DNA of 64,000 nucleotides from Bacteroidota bacterium (GTDB lineage Bacteria; Bacteroidota; Ignavibacteria; Kryptoniales; JAKASW01). How positions within the stretch are numbered: position 1 is the stretch's first letter; each line of letters begins with the position of its first letter. The DNA lies in NCBI GenBank assembly GCA_021812985.1, contig JAKAMG010000003.1, forward strand, positions 62,001 to 126,000, given 5' to 3'. Made by a program: the position numbers and the translations under genes. Below the pieces are notes generated by a model, which was given only the letters and a program-made list of their open reading frames with translations, was not told the DNA's origin and searched no databases. Positions 34,159 to 43,781 of this stretch are shown here, in pieces.

Positions 34159-35346
34159 TTAAGAGGTTCTTCTCGATCTAAGGTAGGCCTCAAAATCGCC
34201 AAGTATACTCTCCCAACTGAGAATCCTTCTTGTCTCAGCTAGCGATTCGGCGGAGTATCTTGCCTCACCGTTCCGTGCTCCTAGAAGGCCTGCGACTTCC
34301 CGCGCGAATTGAGAGTCGTCGTCGGCAACTCTGACAAACTTCTGAGCTTCGTGGGGAAGTCCCCGCACACCGATTGAAGTCGCCACTACCGGTACGCCGA
34401 GCACAATCGCCTCGATGACCTTGTTTAGAGTCCCAGCTCCGAACCTTGTCGGCGCAACCGCCACCGCGCTTTTCCTGTATTCCGCGGCGATGTCCTCGAC
34501 AAATCCGGTAACGAATATCTTCTCAGATGCCAGGCTCCTGATTTTGCGAGTAGGCTTGCGACCGACAATGTATAAAGTCGCCTTCGGGACTTTCTCCACG
34601 ACCATCGGCCATATGTCCTTCACGAAATGAAGGATCGCGTCTTCGTTTGGGAAATACGGCATGTTGCCCGTGAATATCACTCTGTACGGATCCGCCTTTT
34701 CATCAGATTCTTTGAACGACTCAGTGTCAACGCCATTCGGCAGGAGGTGGAAATCAGCCCGTACGCCACGACCCTTGAGGTAATCGCGATCAAGTTCCGA
34801 GCAAATAAAGGCGGCGCCGAATTTCTCCGCTATGAATTCATATCTCGCGATCCTGTCGCGCTCGTTCCCGACTGCTATGCGCGTAAACGGATTTCGTGCC
34901 TTGTCGGCAAATCTTGAAAGGTATAGCGAGACTGCGTCGGTGAAATCAAGCACGTTGAGCTGAGAACCAATCCCGGCGTATTCGATATACTGCGCGCCCC
35001 TGATGAAATGGAAGTACACGACGTCCGGCGACTCCGTCCGAATAATTTCCGCGAGGCGTTTACCCAGCTTCCTGCTCCGGTAAAGTGAGACCTGGATTGG
35101 ACGACTCGTGAAGAACCCAGTCGCCGCTCCGACCACGGACTTCAGGAACGAGTGCTTCACCGTCTCTATCTCCGCCCCCAAAGCCCTGATGCCTTCCGGA
35201 AGACGCGCTTCCGATTTTCCCCTTGTAAGACAGAGCACCTTTACGGAATTATTCTTCGACAAATATTTTACGATGTTGAAAATCTTCAGCTTGTCTCCTT
35301 TGTGGGGAGGATATGGAACGCGGGTGGTTACGATGACTATCTTCAA
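34159..35346 (-). CDS. GT4-like glycosyltransferase
   Basis: 395 residues, GT-B fold. The N-terminus VTTRVPYPPHKGDKLKIFNI resembles the Stp1-like glycosyltransferases associated with exosortase/XrtA systems (TIGR03087 group). The C-terminal domain has VIFTGNMPYFPNEDAI, IVGRKPTRKI, and the donor-binding segment VAPTRFGAGTLNKVIEAIVLGVPVVAT. It probably extends the repeat unit. No exosortase or PEP-CTERM gene is in the window. It overlaps the neighbouring glycosyltransferase gene by four bases. Downstream 170 bases to the phosphotransferase gene hold nothing convincing. Confidence 0.87.
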   Translation of the reverse strand: MKIVIVTTRVPYPPHKGDKLKIFNIVKYLSKNNSVKVLCLTRGKSEARLPEGIRALGAEIETVKHSFLKSVVGAATGFFTSRPIQVSLYRSRKLGKRLAEIIRTESPDVVYFHFIRGAQYIEYAGIGSQLNVLDFTDAVSLYLSRFADKARNPFTRIAVGNERDRIARYEFIAEKFGAAFICSELDRDYLKGRGVRADFHLLPNGVDTESFKESDEKADPYRVIFTGNMPYFPNEDAILHFVKDIWPMVVEKVPKATLYIVGRKPTRKIRSLASEKIFVTGFVEDIAAEYRKSAVAVAPTRFGAGTLNKVIEAIVLGVPVVATSIGVRGLPHEAQKFVRVADDDSQFAREVAGLLGARNGEARYSAESLAETRRILSWESILGDFEAYLRSRRTS

Positions 35347-36563
35347 GACTGATTTCTCTTTTTCCGGTGGTCCTCGATCAGCGAGACATAAGTATCCCAG
35401 AATCGCAGTCCGATGCTGTCCCAGGAATATTCGCGTGTCGCAAATGTTGACGCCTCGCGTCCGATGGTTTCGCGAATCAAGCCGTTATTAAGGAGCCGGA
35501 GGACGTCTTCTGCAAACTCGGTCGGTCTGTCTGCGACCAGGATATTCTTTCCCGACTCGCAGGTTATCCCCTCGCTGCCTATGCGTGTGGTAACTATGGC
35601 TTTTCCAGCAGCCATCGCTTCAAGTATCTTTATCCTTATGCCGCTCCCTGCCAGCAACGGCACGACAAGTACACGCGCCTTCCGATAGACCTCACGCACA
35701 TCATCGACGAAGCCTTTTACGATGACGTTCTTTCCGTCGTCAAGCTTCCGTACCGCCGGAAGAGGGTTCTTTCCATATATGTAGAACTTCGCACCCGGAT
35801 TCGCACTGACGATGCGCGGCATAACTTCGCGCACAAACCACTTTAGACCGTCTATGTTGGGAAGCCAGTCCAGACTCCCGACATACGCGATAGCATTCTC
35901 TTCCCCTCCTCCGCCAACGAAGGAAAAATATTCTGTGTCAACCCCGGCGGGGATCACGACGGCGTCCACATCTTTTCTGTAAGAGAGGAGCGCCTTCTTG
36001 TCTTCCTCAGTTATCATGATGCATTTGTCAACGGTCGCGCAAATTTTGGGCTCATACCTTTTGAACTTCGAGACCTGAACGGCCGCGTAGGCCCTATGCA
36101 GAGGGTTCCCCGCAGTTTCCGCAAACCGCTTCATAATCTTAAGCTCGAGGTTGTGTTCCCTGAGCGCGACCGGTATTCCGAGGACCTTCCCGACTGCAAG
36201 ACCATAATAAGCCATGTGAAGGTGGTCGACGTGCACTACATCAAAACTCTTCCCTTCCACGAATCGCAGGATCTCCGCAAGATTGTCGGTCGAGTGATAT
36301 TTGTATATATTGACCGGCGTCTCGTCGAATGCATTTCCAAGCGCGGTCATCGGGCTATATTTTCTGGTCCTTCTAACTACGAGTATTTCGCGGCACAGGG
36401 GGGTTACTGCTCGGACGGCTCGGTCGTCAACCTCCTCGGCAGACGCGATAAATGAGACTTCAGCCCCCAGCCGGCTGAGCTGCCTTGTAATGTTGAAGAT
36501 GCCGATGTTACCCCCTTCTATGAGAGGAAACGGCAACCGGGGTGAGATCTGAAGGATCTTCAC
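35343..36563 (-). CDS. GT4-family glycosyltransferase
   Basis: 406 residues, GT-B fold, related to the preceding gene in layout. N-terminal LQISPRLPFPLIEGGNIGIF, then VDHLHMAYYGL, an acceptor-side region, and the donor domain with AIAYVGSLDWLPNIDGL and LLAGSGIRIKILEAMAAGKAIVTT, which carries the Glu of the E(x7)E region of GT4 enzymes. Sugar and linkage are unknown. It overlaps the next gene and lies seven bases after the glycosyltransferase at 36571-37755, so it belongs to the operon. Confidence 0.87.
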   Translation of the reverse strand: MKILQISPRLPFPLIEGGNIGIFNITRQLSRLGAEVSFIASAEEVDDRAVRAVTPLCREILVVRRTRKYSPMTALGNAFDETPVNIYKYHSTDNLAEILRFVEGKSFDVVHVDHLHMAYYGLAVGKVLGIPVALREHNLELKIMKRFAETAGNPLHRAYAAVQVSKFKRYEPKICATVDKCIMITEEDKKALLSYRKDVDAVVIPAGVDTEYFSFVGGGGEENAIAYVGSLDWLPNIDGLKWFVREVMPRIVSANPGAKFYIYGKNPLPAVRKLDDGKNVIVKGFVDDVREVYRKARVLVVPLLAGSGIRIKILEAMAAGKAIVTTRIGSEGITCESGKNILVADRPTEFAEDVLRLLNNGLIRETIGREASTFATREYSWDSIGLRFWDTYVSLIEDHRKKRNQS

Positions 36564-36570
36564 GGTCGAC

Positions 36571-37755
36571 TCATCTATTTATGATCACGCGAAGAAAGTC
36601 TTCAAATCTCTGCTGCTGCCTCTCGAAAGAGTACAAAGTGGAAAGCTCGAGTGCCTTCTCACGCATTTCGCCCATCTTTCTTGTGTCCAATAGACAGTTC
36701 CTCAGCTCTTCCTCACTTTCATAAACTATTCCAATCCCGTTTTCAATGATTATAAGCTCACAACTAAGAAATGAACCTTTGCGCATGAAGATTGGAATCC
36801 CCGCGGTAAACGCAGCGAGGAAGCGCTGCGGGATACTGTGCCTCAGCTTGAGCCTTTTTCTATTGCCATTGTAGAGTACGAGACAACCATCAAATTGGGT
36901 CATGTATTCTGCATACCTCCCATTTACGAGATCCGGCGTGTCGAATCTTTCATAGAAATGTATGTTAGGGTGATTCATCGCCGAAGTGTCAACCTTGCCC
37001 GTATGCACGTTAACTCCCTGTTGTGCAACAGCTCGAATTTGAGAGGACACGTCGTTGTATGACTTGGAGAAATCGTTAGTTCCCGGGAAAACTAAATGTC
37101 GTTGATTGTCTTTGTTCGATAGTAACGGAAGTCTACGCCCAGCGAAATACTGCGATGCATAGTAGATTGGGCCCACGAACATCAAATCGTTCGCGATAAA
37201 GAAATGTTCCACCATGAACGCTTTCATTGCCTCACTTCCTACGACATAGCCCTGGACCTTTGGTAGGATTCTTTTGAATATCGTCATCTCAATTAGTTCT
37301 CTCAGCCATGAAGTTTGGGAGGTGGGAAAGGTAGGAACGTTGTGGATAATAGGGATATCAGGATATACTTGACGGACATATCTAATGTCAGGAATAACCC
37401 CAATACCCCATGCAGCAAACACAACATCAAATTTCTGATCACTGAGAATATTGCGAATTCTCGCAGATTCGAATGGAAATCGCCCCAGTAGAACAGCAAG
37501 GGAAAAGCCGGAAAGTCCGTACAGGTATCTTAGGATTTTCTTGAGAAGAACGGGTAATCGTAATGTATGGGAATTACCTCCCTCGTATAGATTGAAAACG
37601 GAGTACCTTCTCCCGGTCGCCGACCTGACACCCGGCGGCTCATTGTAAAAATCCAAAAGACTAGTATTCAGGACTACAATATCTTCGGCAATCTTCGAGA
37701 AGGCAATAAGATTATAGATGGCATCTCCCATCTCGCCAACGTACAAGATCCTCAA
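36571..37755 (-). CDS. Divergent GT-B glycosyltransferase
   Basis: 394 residues. The start MRILYVGEMGDAIYNLIAF, a central FDVVFAAWGIGVIPDIRYVRQ and a C-terminal HSIPQRFLAAFTAGIPIFMRKGSF suggest a GT-B fold, but the family signatures are weak; the latter corresponds to the donor-binding Glu region. Base composition here is visibly richer in A and T than in the housekeeping genes, as is common for polymer-specific genes acquired by transfer. It may be the most strain-specific transferase of the locus, and the substrate is unknown. Confidence 0.7.
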   Translation of the reverse strand: MRILYVGEMGDAIYNLIAFSKIAEDIVVLNTSLLDFYNEPPGVRSATGRRYSVFNLYEGGNSHTLRLPVLLKKILRYLYGLSGFSLAVLLGRFPFESARIRNILSDQKFDVVFAAWGIGVIPDIRYVRQVYPDIPIIHNVPTFPTSQTSWLRELIEMTIFKRILPKVQGYVVGSEAMKAFMVEHFFIANDLMFVGPIYYASQYFAGRRLPLLSNKDNQRHLVFPGTNDFSKSYNDVSSQIRAVAQQGVNVHTGKVDTSAMNHPNIHFYERFDTPDLVNGRYAEYMTQFDGCLVLYNGNRKRLKLRHSIPQRFLAAFTAGIPIFMRKGSFLSCELIIIENGIGIVYESEEELRNCLLDTRKMGEMREKALELSTLYSFERQQQRFEDFLRVIINR

Positions 37756-37820
37756 CAGTCATCCTCCGTTCTTTTTTCATCAACTAGTTGGAGACAAGCC
37801 ACCCACGCAAACCGCGATTG

Positions 37821-39119
37821 TTATGATACCTTAACGGACTTAGAATATTTCTCTATTGCAAGTGCACCGACGATGGAAACGGCGAGCGAGATGACCCAGT
37901 AGCCCCACCTCGTTGCTTGGACGGCGAAAGAAAAGAACACAACTACGTTCAAATGAGCCAGCAGCGCGAGTAATATCAGCGATTTCCTCCGTTGATACTG
38001 CTCGTAGACGTACGAAGTAAGGGCACCAGTCAAATACACGAAAAACATTGCCCCTCCGATTCCCCAGTCAGCGTAAAGTTCCCGAAGATAACTGGCGGTA
38101 TTCGTTGAAGCAGGTACCCGATATGACTTTTGATATTCCAATACGGTCTGGGTGAGCCCAAGTTTGGCGAAAATCCTGTAGAATGGTGCAAAAGTGTTGC
38201 CGCCGACAGGTGTATGCTCCCCATCGCCTGCAAACTCATAATCGAGAAACCTGTTCAGCACAGCCACGTCCGAACTGAGATACAAATAAATTGACGGCGT
38301 GACAAATCCTACCCCTTTTAGTCTTGAAAGGCTTGTCTTCTCGCCTGTAAAACTCTCATTGACCCCCCGGAATGTCCTGACAAACTCCATTCCAAAAACA
38401 AAGATAAGCACAATCGAAAGAAGAGTCAGAACGCGCTTCCTAGTTGTCTTCCAATCGATGCCAATGGATTTTGCCTGCGGAAGAAAGAAGGCAGTTCCCC
38501 AAAGGATTGCCCCAATTATCAACCTACTGCGGCCGAACGATGCAATTGCATTAGCCAACTCCACCACGAAAGGAAGAACACCAAGAACTATTGGCTTCCG
38601 GCGTTGTCCAGCATAATAACCGCCAAGAAAGTCAGCTGCAAGGCTCACACTGTCCACATATGGCCACATCCCGGGGAATCCAGCCTCGCTCCTTCGGAAA
38701 GAGTACAGCAAGTTGGCATTTACGATAGCGCCTTTCACACTGCCAAACATTTTCAAAAGGACAGTCCAGTGCTGGTAAGTACCAAGAGCGCCTATGACAG
38801 TAAATAGGACCAGGACGATGGTGGTAACACCCATATCCAAAGGAAAGATAGCTCTGTTGTTCAGTTCCTTTGCCGCATAAAACCTTCGGAAGGTGAGCGC
38901 TGCTACGACAAAAACCAGCCATGCTCCAAAAATGAATGCACTTGTCTCAACCGAGAGATCAGGATAATTGATGAACCTCAATTGAAAGAGTATGATTTGA
39001 GTGCCCCATACAACACCGTAGATCGTTACATGATTTATCCAACGTCCATAAGCTCGCAGGCCTACCCACACAGTAAGTACTGTTATGGCAATATAGGATA
39101 AAAGAACTATTTCAGGCAC
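37821..39119 (-). CDS. O-antigen/oligosaccharide repeat-unit polymerase (Wzy-like)
   Basis: 432 residues with about ten hydrophobic segments and few conserved residues, as expected for Wzy. A large extracytoplasmic loop lies around residues 270-340 (GENTFAPFYRIF-like region with YKSYRVPASTNTASYL) and is followed by LRELYADWGIGGAMFFVYLTG, a stretch seen in oligosaccharide repeat-unit polymerases. It would link lipid-linked repeats in the periplasm. It overlaps the flippase gene by eight bases. AT-richer than the flanking housekeeping regions. Symbol withheld because Wzy proteins are recognised mainly by topology and context. Confidence 0.78.
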   Translation of the reverse strand: MPEIVLLSYIAITVLTVWVGLRAYGRWINHVTIYGVVWGTQIILFQLRFINYPDLSVETSAFIFGAWLVFVVAALTFRRFYAAKELNNRAIFPLDMGVTTIVLVLFTVIGALGTYQHWTVLLKMFGSVKGAIVNANLLYSFRRSEAGFPGMWPYVDSVSLAADFLGGYYAGQRRKPIVLGVLPFVVELANAIASFGRSRLIIGAILWGTAFFLPQAKSIGIDWKTTRKRVLTLLSIVLIFVFGMEFVRTFRGVNESFTGEKTSLSRLKGVGFVTPSIYLYLSSDVAVLNRFLDYEFAGDGEHTPVGGNTFAPFYRIFAKLGLTQTVLEYQKSYRVPASTNTASYLRELYADWGIGGAMFFVYLTGALTSYVYEQYQRRKSLILLALLAHLNVVVFFSFAVQATRWGYWVISLAVSIVGALAIEKYSKSVKVS

Positions 39120-40611
39120 CTGCTCTACCAGGAAGCATCGCTCGTATCATTCTTTTCTCGTTTTCTTCGAGCGCATATCTAAATACTATTATAAGGTACA
39201 GTATCCCGCCCAACAGGGCGACTCCCGCCTTTGCCACAAGATCGTGCTGTAACGCAATCGCGCTTCCAGCCCCCACAACTAGGATCATTGCCGGAAGCAG
39301 GAACTTCTTCCATGGTCGGGTTAAAAAACCAACTTTTAGACCAAGTTTAGTCGAAGCGTACATGTACAAAAGGAAAGCATCAAGGATAAGCCGGAAAAGG
39401 GTAGCGACCGCTGCGCCCATCAAGCCAAAGGATTTAACCAAAAGGAATGTAACAATGAAGTGTATGGGCAATTCAATTAAGTGAACCCTGCCTGTCAAAT
39501 CTGATCTTCCGACGGCCTGAAGGATCGTATATGGAAGTTGGGCTATGGATGATGCGACAAACGCTATTGATAACAGCTCGAAGGTGGAAGTTGCGTGCTC
39601 TGTGAACACAGCCCCCATCCATAGCCTAAGCACCTCCGGAGCAAACACACACAACCCCGCCCCAATTGGAAGAAAGGCGAAGATCAGCACACGTTCGGAC
39701 TGCAGATAAAGCTTCTTGAAATCATCTCCTAACCCGGTCGTTCCATGGAGCTCACTCATTGCGGGATAGAGCGCTGATACAAGTCCTACTGACAATACGA
39801 GCATTTTAGAAGTAGCTTCGTAAGGAACGATATAGTACGTAACCATACTCGTGGCAACCATACCACTCAGAAAGAAGCGCTCGGCATACTGCAAGAGTGG
39901 GCTGACAACTTGGCTGACCATTACCCATCCACCAAAGAGGAGGACGCCCTTGACGAGAGAGAGATTAAGTCTTCCCTTTATTCCGATCCAATTCACGCTA
40001 GACTGCGTCAGTATGACCAATACAATTGTAGTAACGAGCCTCCCTAGCATGATGAAGCAAATTATCCACACTACTCCGAAATGCAGCACCACCAGCACCA
40101 TCGCCCCTCCCCACTGAAGTGCACTATTCAACACTTGGACGAGATTGGAGAGGTCGAATCTGTCCAACCCCATAAGCACTCCCCTAAAGACCCCCTGCAG
40201 GAGTAGCAATGGCATAAACAAGCCCACGAGCTTGAGGGATGCGTCAACCGTACTGAAGTAGCTCTGGGAGACAGTAAAGAGTAAGCTGCCAATTGGCCGC
40301 GAAAAACCCACGATAAGGTACCCAATCACCATCCCGAGGAGCGTGCTTACCACAACAGAGACAAAGACGATCTCTCTGACATCCCTTTCTCTACCCACAG
40401 CTCTTCGTTCAGCTACAAACTTGGTAACAGCGCGCCCTATCCCCCAGTCCCAAAGAGTAAAGTAGCCGACAACAGTCCAAACGAGTGATAGGATGGCAAA
40501 GGAAGTATCTCCTAAACCACGGACGATCCATGGCATGGCAAGGAACATGACAAGCATGACGATAACTTGCGATCCTATGTTGAGAGCGGTATTGCGATAG
40601 ACGCGCTTCAA
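39112..40611 (-). CDS. wzx: Polysaccharide repeat-unit flippase (Wzx, MOP superfamily)
   Basis: 499 residues with about 12-14 membrane helices. The start KRVYRNTALNIGSQVIVMLVMFLAMPWIVRGLG is the typical PST/Wzx N-terminus (basic residue before helix 1, Gly/Pro-rich end), and SALYPAMSELHG lies midway, as in RfbX-like proteins. It moves undecaprenyl-linked oligosaccharide across the inner membrane. It overlaps the wzz-like gene at its 5' end (four bases) and the polymerase gene at its 3' end. Confidence 0.88.
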   Translation of the reverse strand: MKRVYRNTALNIGSQVIVMLVMFLAMPWIVRGLGDTSFAILSLVWTVVGYFTLWDWGIGRAVTKFVAERRAVGRERDVREIVFVSVVVSTLLGMVIGYLIVGFSRPIGSLLFTVSQSYFSTVDASLKLVGLFMPLLLLQGVFRGVLMGLDRFDLSNLVQVLNSALQWGGAMVLVVLHFGVVWIICFIMLGRLVTTIVLVILTQSSVNWIGIKGRLNLSLVKGVLLFGGWVMVSQVVSPLLQYAERFFLSGMVATSMVTYYIVPYEATSKMLVLSVGLVSALYPAMSELHGTTGLGDDFKKLYLQSERVLIFAFLPIGAGLCVFAPEVLRLWMGAVFTEHATSTFELLSIAFVASSIAQLPYTILQAVGRSDLTGRVHLIELPIHFIVTFLLVKSFGLMGAAVATLFRLILDAFLLYMYASTKLGLKVGFLTRPWKKFLLPAMILVVGAGSAIALQHDLVAKAGVALLGGILYLIIVFRYALEENEKRMIRAMLPGRAGA

Positions 40612-41879
40612 TACATCCCATCCTTGACCTTGAATCGCTTGACCATATTTAAAGAGAACTCCCGGATCTTGGCCTCAAGCGGGTTTAGTGCTCCGACCTC
40701 AAATCGCACCCGATCCATGACGTGAATCAAATAAATCAACAAAGAGAGAACAGCAAAAGCAAAAATGATTTCAATAAAGAGTCGCTTGGGTACTGTAGGT
40801 TTCTCAGGAGGCAAGGCCCTGTCCAATACGATCACAGCAGGAGTATTTTTCTGCTCCTCAATTTTCGCCTGTTCAAACATGGGTAGGGTAAACTCTAGCA
40901 GTTTTGTCTGTATTTCGTAATTCCGATAGAAGCGAAGATAAGCTATGCCTAGTTCAGGTACCTTTTCAAAAGCAGGGAAAAAGTTGCCCGTATTGCCAAA
41001 ATCTCCCCCCGTGCCTGTTTGCATCTCATTCAACTTCTTTTGTATTTCCTGAACCTGAAGACTCTTGAGTTTAACCTCTGGTGCATCCGCTCCGAACTGG
41101 TGCTCCAGCACATTTAGCTGGACTTCTGCGGCAATCTTTTGCGCTTCCAGATCAGTTCCGGCGGCAATCGCGGCTTTTGCTTGCTGAGGAACGTCGTAAA
41201 CCTTGTAGCGCTCCTGGAAAGCTTCCAGGGTGTCCTCGGCATTTCTCAGATCAGACAGATTCTTCTCATACTGCTGCTGGATGAAAATTCGGTTGTTATG
41301 TGCTTCCTCCACACTTACTCTGACATAAATCTCGTTTAGCAAATCCACAAAATAATTTGCCATCGCGGCGGCCCTTGACGCGCTCTTGTCTAAAACTGAT
41401 ATGTTTATCGCCCCATTCTCATCAATTTCGAAATCAGTATTGGCTCTAAGATTCTTCTCCGCGTACATCATCGGGTAGTTTGTAATTTTATAGACTTTTA
41501 TAAGGTCGAATTTATCAATCACTGAGTCAATTACTGTACGGCTATTGAGAATCGCCAGATATGTGAAACTGCGGTCGCCACCTAGCCCACCTCTACCCAT
41601 TGTTATGAGTGGCGATACGTCTCGAAGTATTGATGAAACGCTCCCCATGCTTCCGAGCAGTCCGGAAGTTTGTGGTGGCAATACAGAGGCTTCGGCTTTG
41701 TAGTAGCGTGGTATCAGAAGGAGTATGATAGTCACAGCAATCATTATGGATCCGAAAACGGTAACTATGAACCACTTCCAATTAAGCAACACATAAAGAA
41801 ATTGCCATAGCGTGCTCCTGCTTCGTTGTGGAATGGGAGTCTCTCCACCGTTATTATTCTCTGTTTTCAGAGTCATCAC
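40608..41879 (-). CDS. Chain-length determinant (Wzz/GNVR-type)
   Basis: 423 residues with two flanking membrane helices: residues about 25-58 (FIVTVFGSIMIAVTIILLLIP) and about 370-390 (LFIEIIFAFAVLSLLIYLIHV). Between them lies a periplasmic domain with a coiled coil and a GNVR-like region, ending in the Pro-rich ALPPEKPTVPKRL that precedes helix 2, a hallmark of polysaccharide co-polymerases. It sets the polymer length with Wzy. There is no C-terminal tyrosine kinase domain, so it is a Wzz-class rather than a Wzc-class protein. No Wza-type exporter is visible. Confidence 0.87.
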   Translation of the reverse strand: MMTLKTENNNGGETPIPQRSRSTLWQFLYVLLNWKWFIVTVFGSIMIAVTIILLLIPRYYKAEASVLPPQTSGLLGSMGSVSSILRDVSPLITMGRGGLGGDRSFTYLAILNSRTVIDSVIDKFDLIKVYKITNYPMMYAEKNLRANTDFEIDENGAINISVLDKSASRAAAMANYFVDLLNEIYVRVSVEEAHNNRIFIQQQYEKNLSDLRNAEDTLEAFQERYKVYDVPQQAKAAIAAGTDLEAQKIAAEVQLNVLEHQFGADAPEVKLKSLQVQEIQKKLNEMQTGTGGDFGNTGNFFPAFEKVPELGIAYLRFYRNYEIQTKLLEFTLPMFEQAKIEEQKNTPAVIVLDRALPPEKPTVPKRLFIEIIFAFAVLSLLIYLIHVMDRVRFEVGALNPLEAKIREFSLNMVKRFKVKDGMY

Positions 41880-42023
41880 TCATCCTTTTTGTAACTTTCA
41901 TATTGCTCATCCGAAGATGAAGTTCAAATCGATACAGAGCCTAGTCTCCGACGTGTGGGCGCTTTCGTGATCGTCCACCTATGATAGAAACTCACCGCTT
42001 GCTCCTTGGTAGAATTGAATTTA

Positions 42024-42998
42024 TCACCATTTCAACTTCTTGAAAGTCCTGATATTATAGAATTCGTCATTCTCGAAGTCTCCGTAGGTATCCATGTGCC
42101 TGTAAAGATCCTCGACGGTGTCGGAGATTGAAAAAATTGGCCTGAAACCTAAGCTTGTGCGGGCACGATCAATGGAGACCTTGTAATTTCTAAAATCCTG
42201 TATATTCTTGATGTCTATCGCGATCTTCTTCCCAGTAAGTCTCTCGACCTGCATCTTCACGAGGTCACCGACTTCGCCGACAGTAAAGTTCCCGGCCGCA
42301 ACATTGAACACGCCACTCAAAGAGAGATGCGCCTGAACGGAACGCAGATAAGCTGACACTATGTCTCTCAAGTCACATATCGGCCGCCATATTGATGGGT
42401 TGTTTATGGTGATCTTCCCCGTCGTCATGGCTGATTTGAACATCGTATTTATTATAAGGTCAAATCGCATCCTCGGACTATACCCGCTTATTGTCCCCTG
42501 CCGCAGCGCAATAACGGAGAATTTGTCGTCCTGAATTTGAAAGACTCCTCGTTCTCCCTGCAGTTTTGATATGCCATACGGGTACGCGCAAGTAACCGGG
42601 GCTTCTTCATCGTAGAGGTTGTTCTCAGTGTAACCGTAGACAGAACACGACGAAGCGTACACATATCGCTTGACGCCCGCTTGTTTTGCAATATACGCGA
42701 GGTAAGCTGGCAGGGCGGCGTTGTGGACAAAGTTCATAGCCGGGCTGAATTCTGCCATTGGATCATTGGAAAGGCCTGCTAGAAATACGAAGACATCATA
42801 ACCTTCCATGTCCTCTTTTTTGATATTGAAAAGGTCCTTCTCTATTACCCTCACCCCCGAGGGGAGATGATTTCCAAACCAAAGAAGATCTATGACCGTA
42901 ACATCATATCCGCGTTCCACCAAGGCCGGCACTAAAAGACTGCCAATGTAACCCGCGCCTCCTCCGATCAGAACTTTCATTCTTCCTTCAGCACTCAT
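42024..42998 (-). CDS. NAD-dependent epimerase/dehydratase (extended SDR)
   Basis: 324 residues. The start is supported by AAGGAG six bases upstream; residues 6-18 contain RMKVLIGGGAGYIGS, the dinucleotide motif GxxGxxG. The catalytic Tyr and Lys are in YPYGISK, and SSCSVYG supplies the Ser. Similar to UDP-glucose 4-epimerase-like enzymes that make nucleotide-sugar precursors, with substrate unknown. Upstream is the rmlD-like gene; downstream a 144-base gap with nothing recognised precedes the wzz gene. Confidence 0.85.
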   Translation of the reverse strand: MSAEGRMKVLIGGGAGYIGSLLVPALVERGYDVTVIDLLWFGNHLPSGVRVIEKDLFNIKKEDMEGYDVFVFLAGLSNDPMAEFSPAMNFVHNAALPAYLAYIAKQAGVKRYVYASSCSVYGYTENNLYDEEAPVTCAYPYGISKLQGERGVFQIQDDKFSVIALRQGTISGYSPRMRFDLIINTMFKSAMTTGKITINNPSIWRPICDLRDIVSAYLRSVQAHLSLSGVFNVAAGNFTVGEVGDLVKMQVERLTGKKIAIDIKNIQDFRNYKVSIDRARTSLGFRPIFSISDTVEDLYRHMDTYGDFENDEFYNIRTFKKLKW

Positions 42999-43026
42999 AT
43001 TGACTCCTTTCGTTTTTTCGCCTTAT

Positions 43027-43740
43027 TCAAAAGAGCTTCTTGAACAAACCGATATCCAGCGATGTATCCTTTGGAACAGAGAAAGTCACCTCCGATGTCG
43101 AAAGCTTTCCAATTTGCTTCTTAGGACTAATGGCAACCGCATATTCGTGTACCGACTTTCTGTCCCCGCCCACATGGATCACCCCTCGGAAGTCGCCATC
43201 AACCACCTTTAGCATCAGCCTCACTATCTCCGAAACCGGCTCCCTGCTCGTCCATTGATCCACGAACGCCTTTTCATAGGGAAACTCGTCCGGGCCGAAG
43301 CTAGTCCGGATAATCACCGAATTATCGTACATTCTTACGGCGCATTCACCACCTAACTTCGACCACGCATATTTGTTAACAGGGTGCAGTTCATCCTCCT
43401 CCTGATATCTCCCTCTGTCGCCGCGAAAGACATAGTCTGTGGAAACGTAAATTAGCCTCAGACTATGCTTTATGCAAAGGTTCACCACGTTTGCGGTACC
43501 GATTATATTGACCGCGATTCCCATCTCGGGCTGCTTGTCAACCCTTGGTGGAGAGGTAAAAGCGGCGGCGTGGAACACTGTCTTTACCGCGTGTTCTTGA
43601 ACGTATTTGTCCATCTGATCAAAATTGACAACATCGAACTCAACCTTGGAGGGATACAAGGCGTCAGGGAGTCTTTTCCGGAATTCCCTTCCGAGCAGTC
43701 CGGAGCCTCCAGTGAACAAAACCTTCTTGTCCTCTATCAT
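43027..43740 (-). CDS. RmlD-like nucleotide-sugar reductase (SDR)
   Basis: 237 residues from the ATG of MIEDKKVLFTGG; an ATG 27 bases earlier has no RBS, while AAGGCTAGGA precedes this one. GGSGLLG marks the cofactor site, and VSTDYVFRGDRGRYQEED with YAWSKLGGE carries the Ser/Tyr/Lys catalytic set of dTDP-4-dehydrorhamnose reductase-like enzymes. Shorter than typical RmlD (about 290). It probably produces a dTDP- or UDP-deoxysugar with rmlB and rmlC products. There is a 14-base gap after the preceding gene's start region. Confidence 0.82.
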   Translation of the reverse strand: MIEDKKVLFTGGSGLLGREFRKRLPDALYPSKVEFDVVNFDQMDKYVQEHAVKTVFHAAAFTSPPRVDKQPEMGIAVNIIGTANVVNLCIKHSLRLIYVSTDYVFRGDRGRYQEEDELHPVNKYAWSKLGGECAVRMYDNSVIIRTSFGPDEFPYEKAFVDQWTSREPVSEIVRLMLKVVDGDFRGVIHVGGDRKSVHEYAVAISPKKQIGKLSTSEVTFSVPKDTSLDIGLFKKLF

Positions 43741-43781
43741 AAATCCTAGCCTTTTGTTTTCAATCATGAACCAGCGGACAT

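Noticed and set aside
33984-34202. 72-codon minus-strand frame between the GT4-like gene and the phosphotransferase gene
   Set aside because: No RBS, odd residue composition, overlap with the end of the glycosyltransferase gene, and no conserved features.
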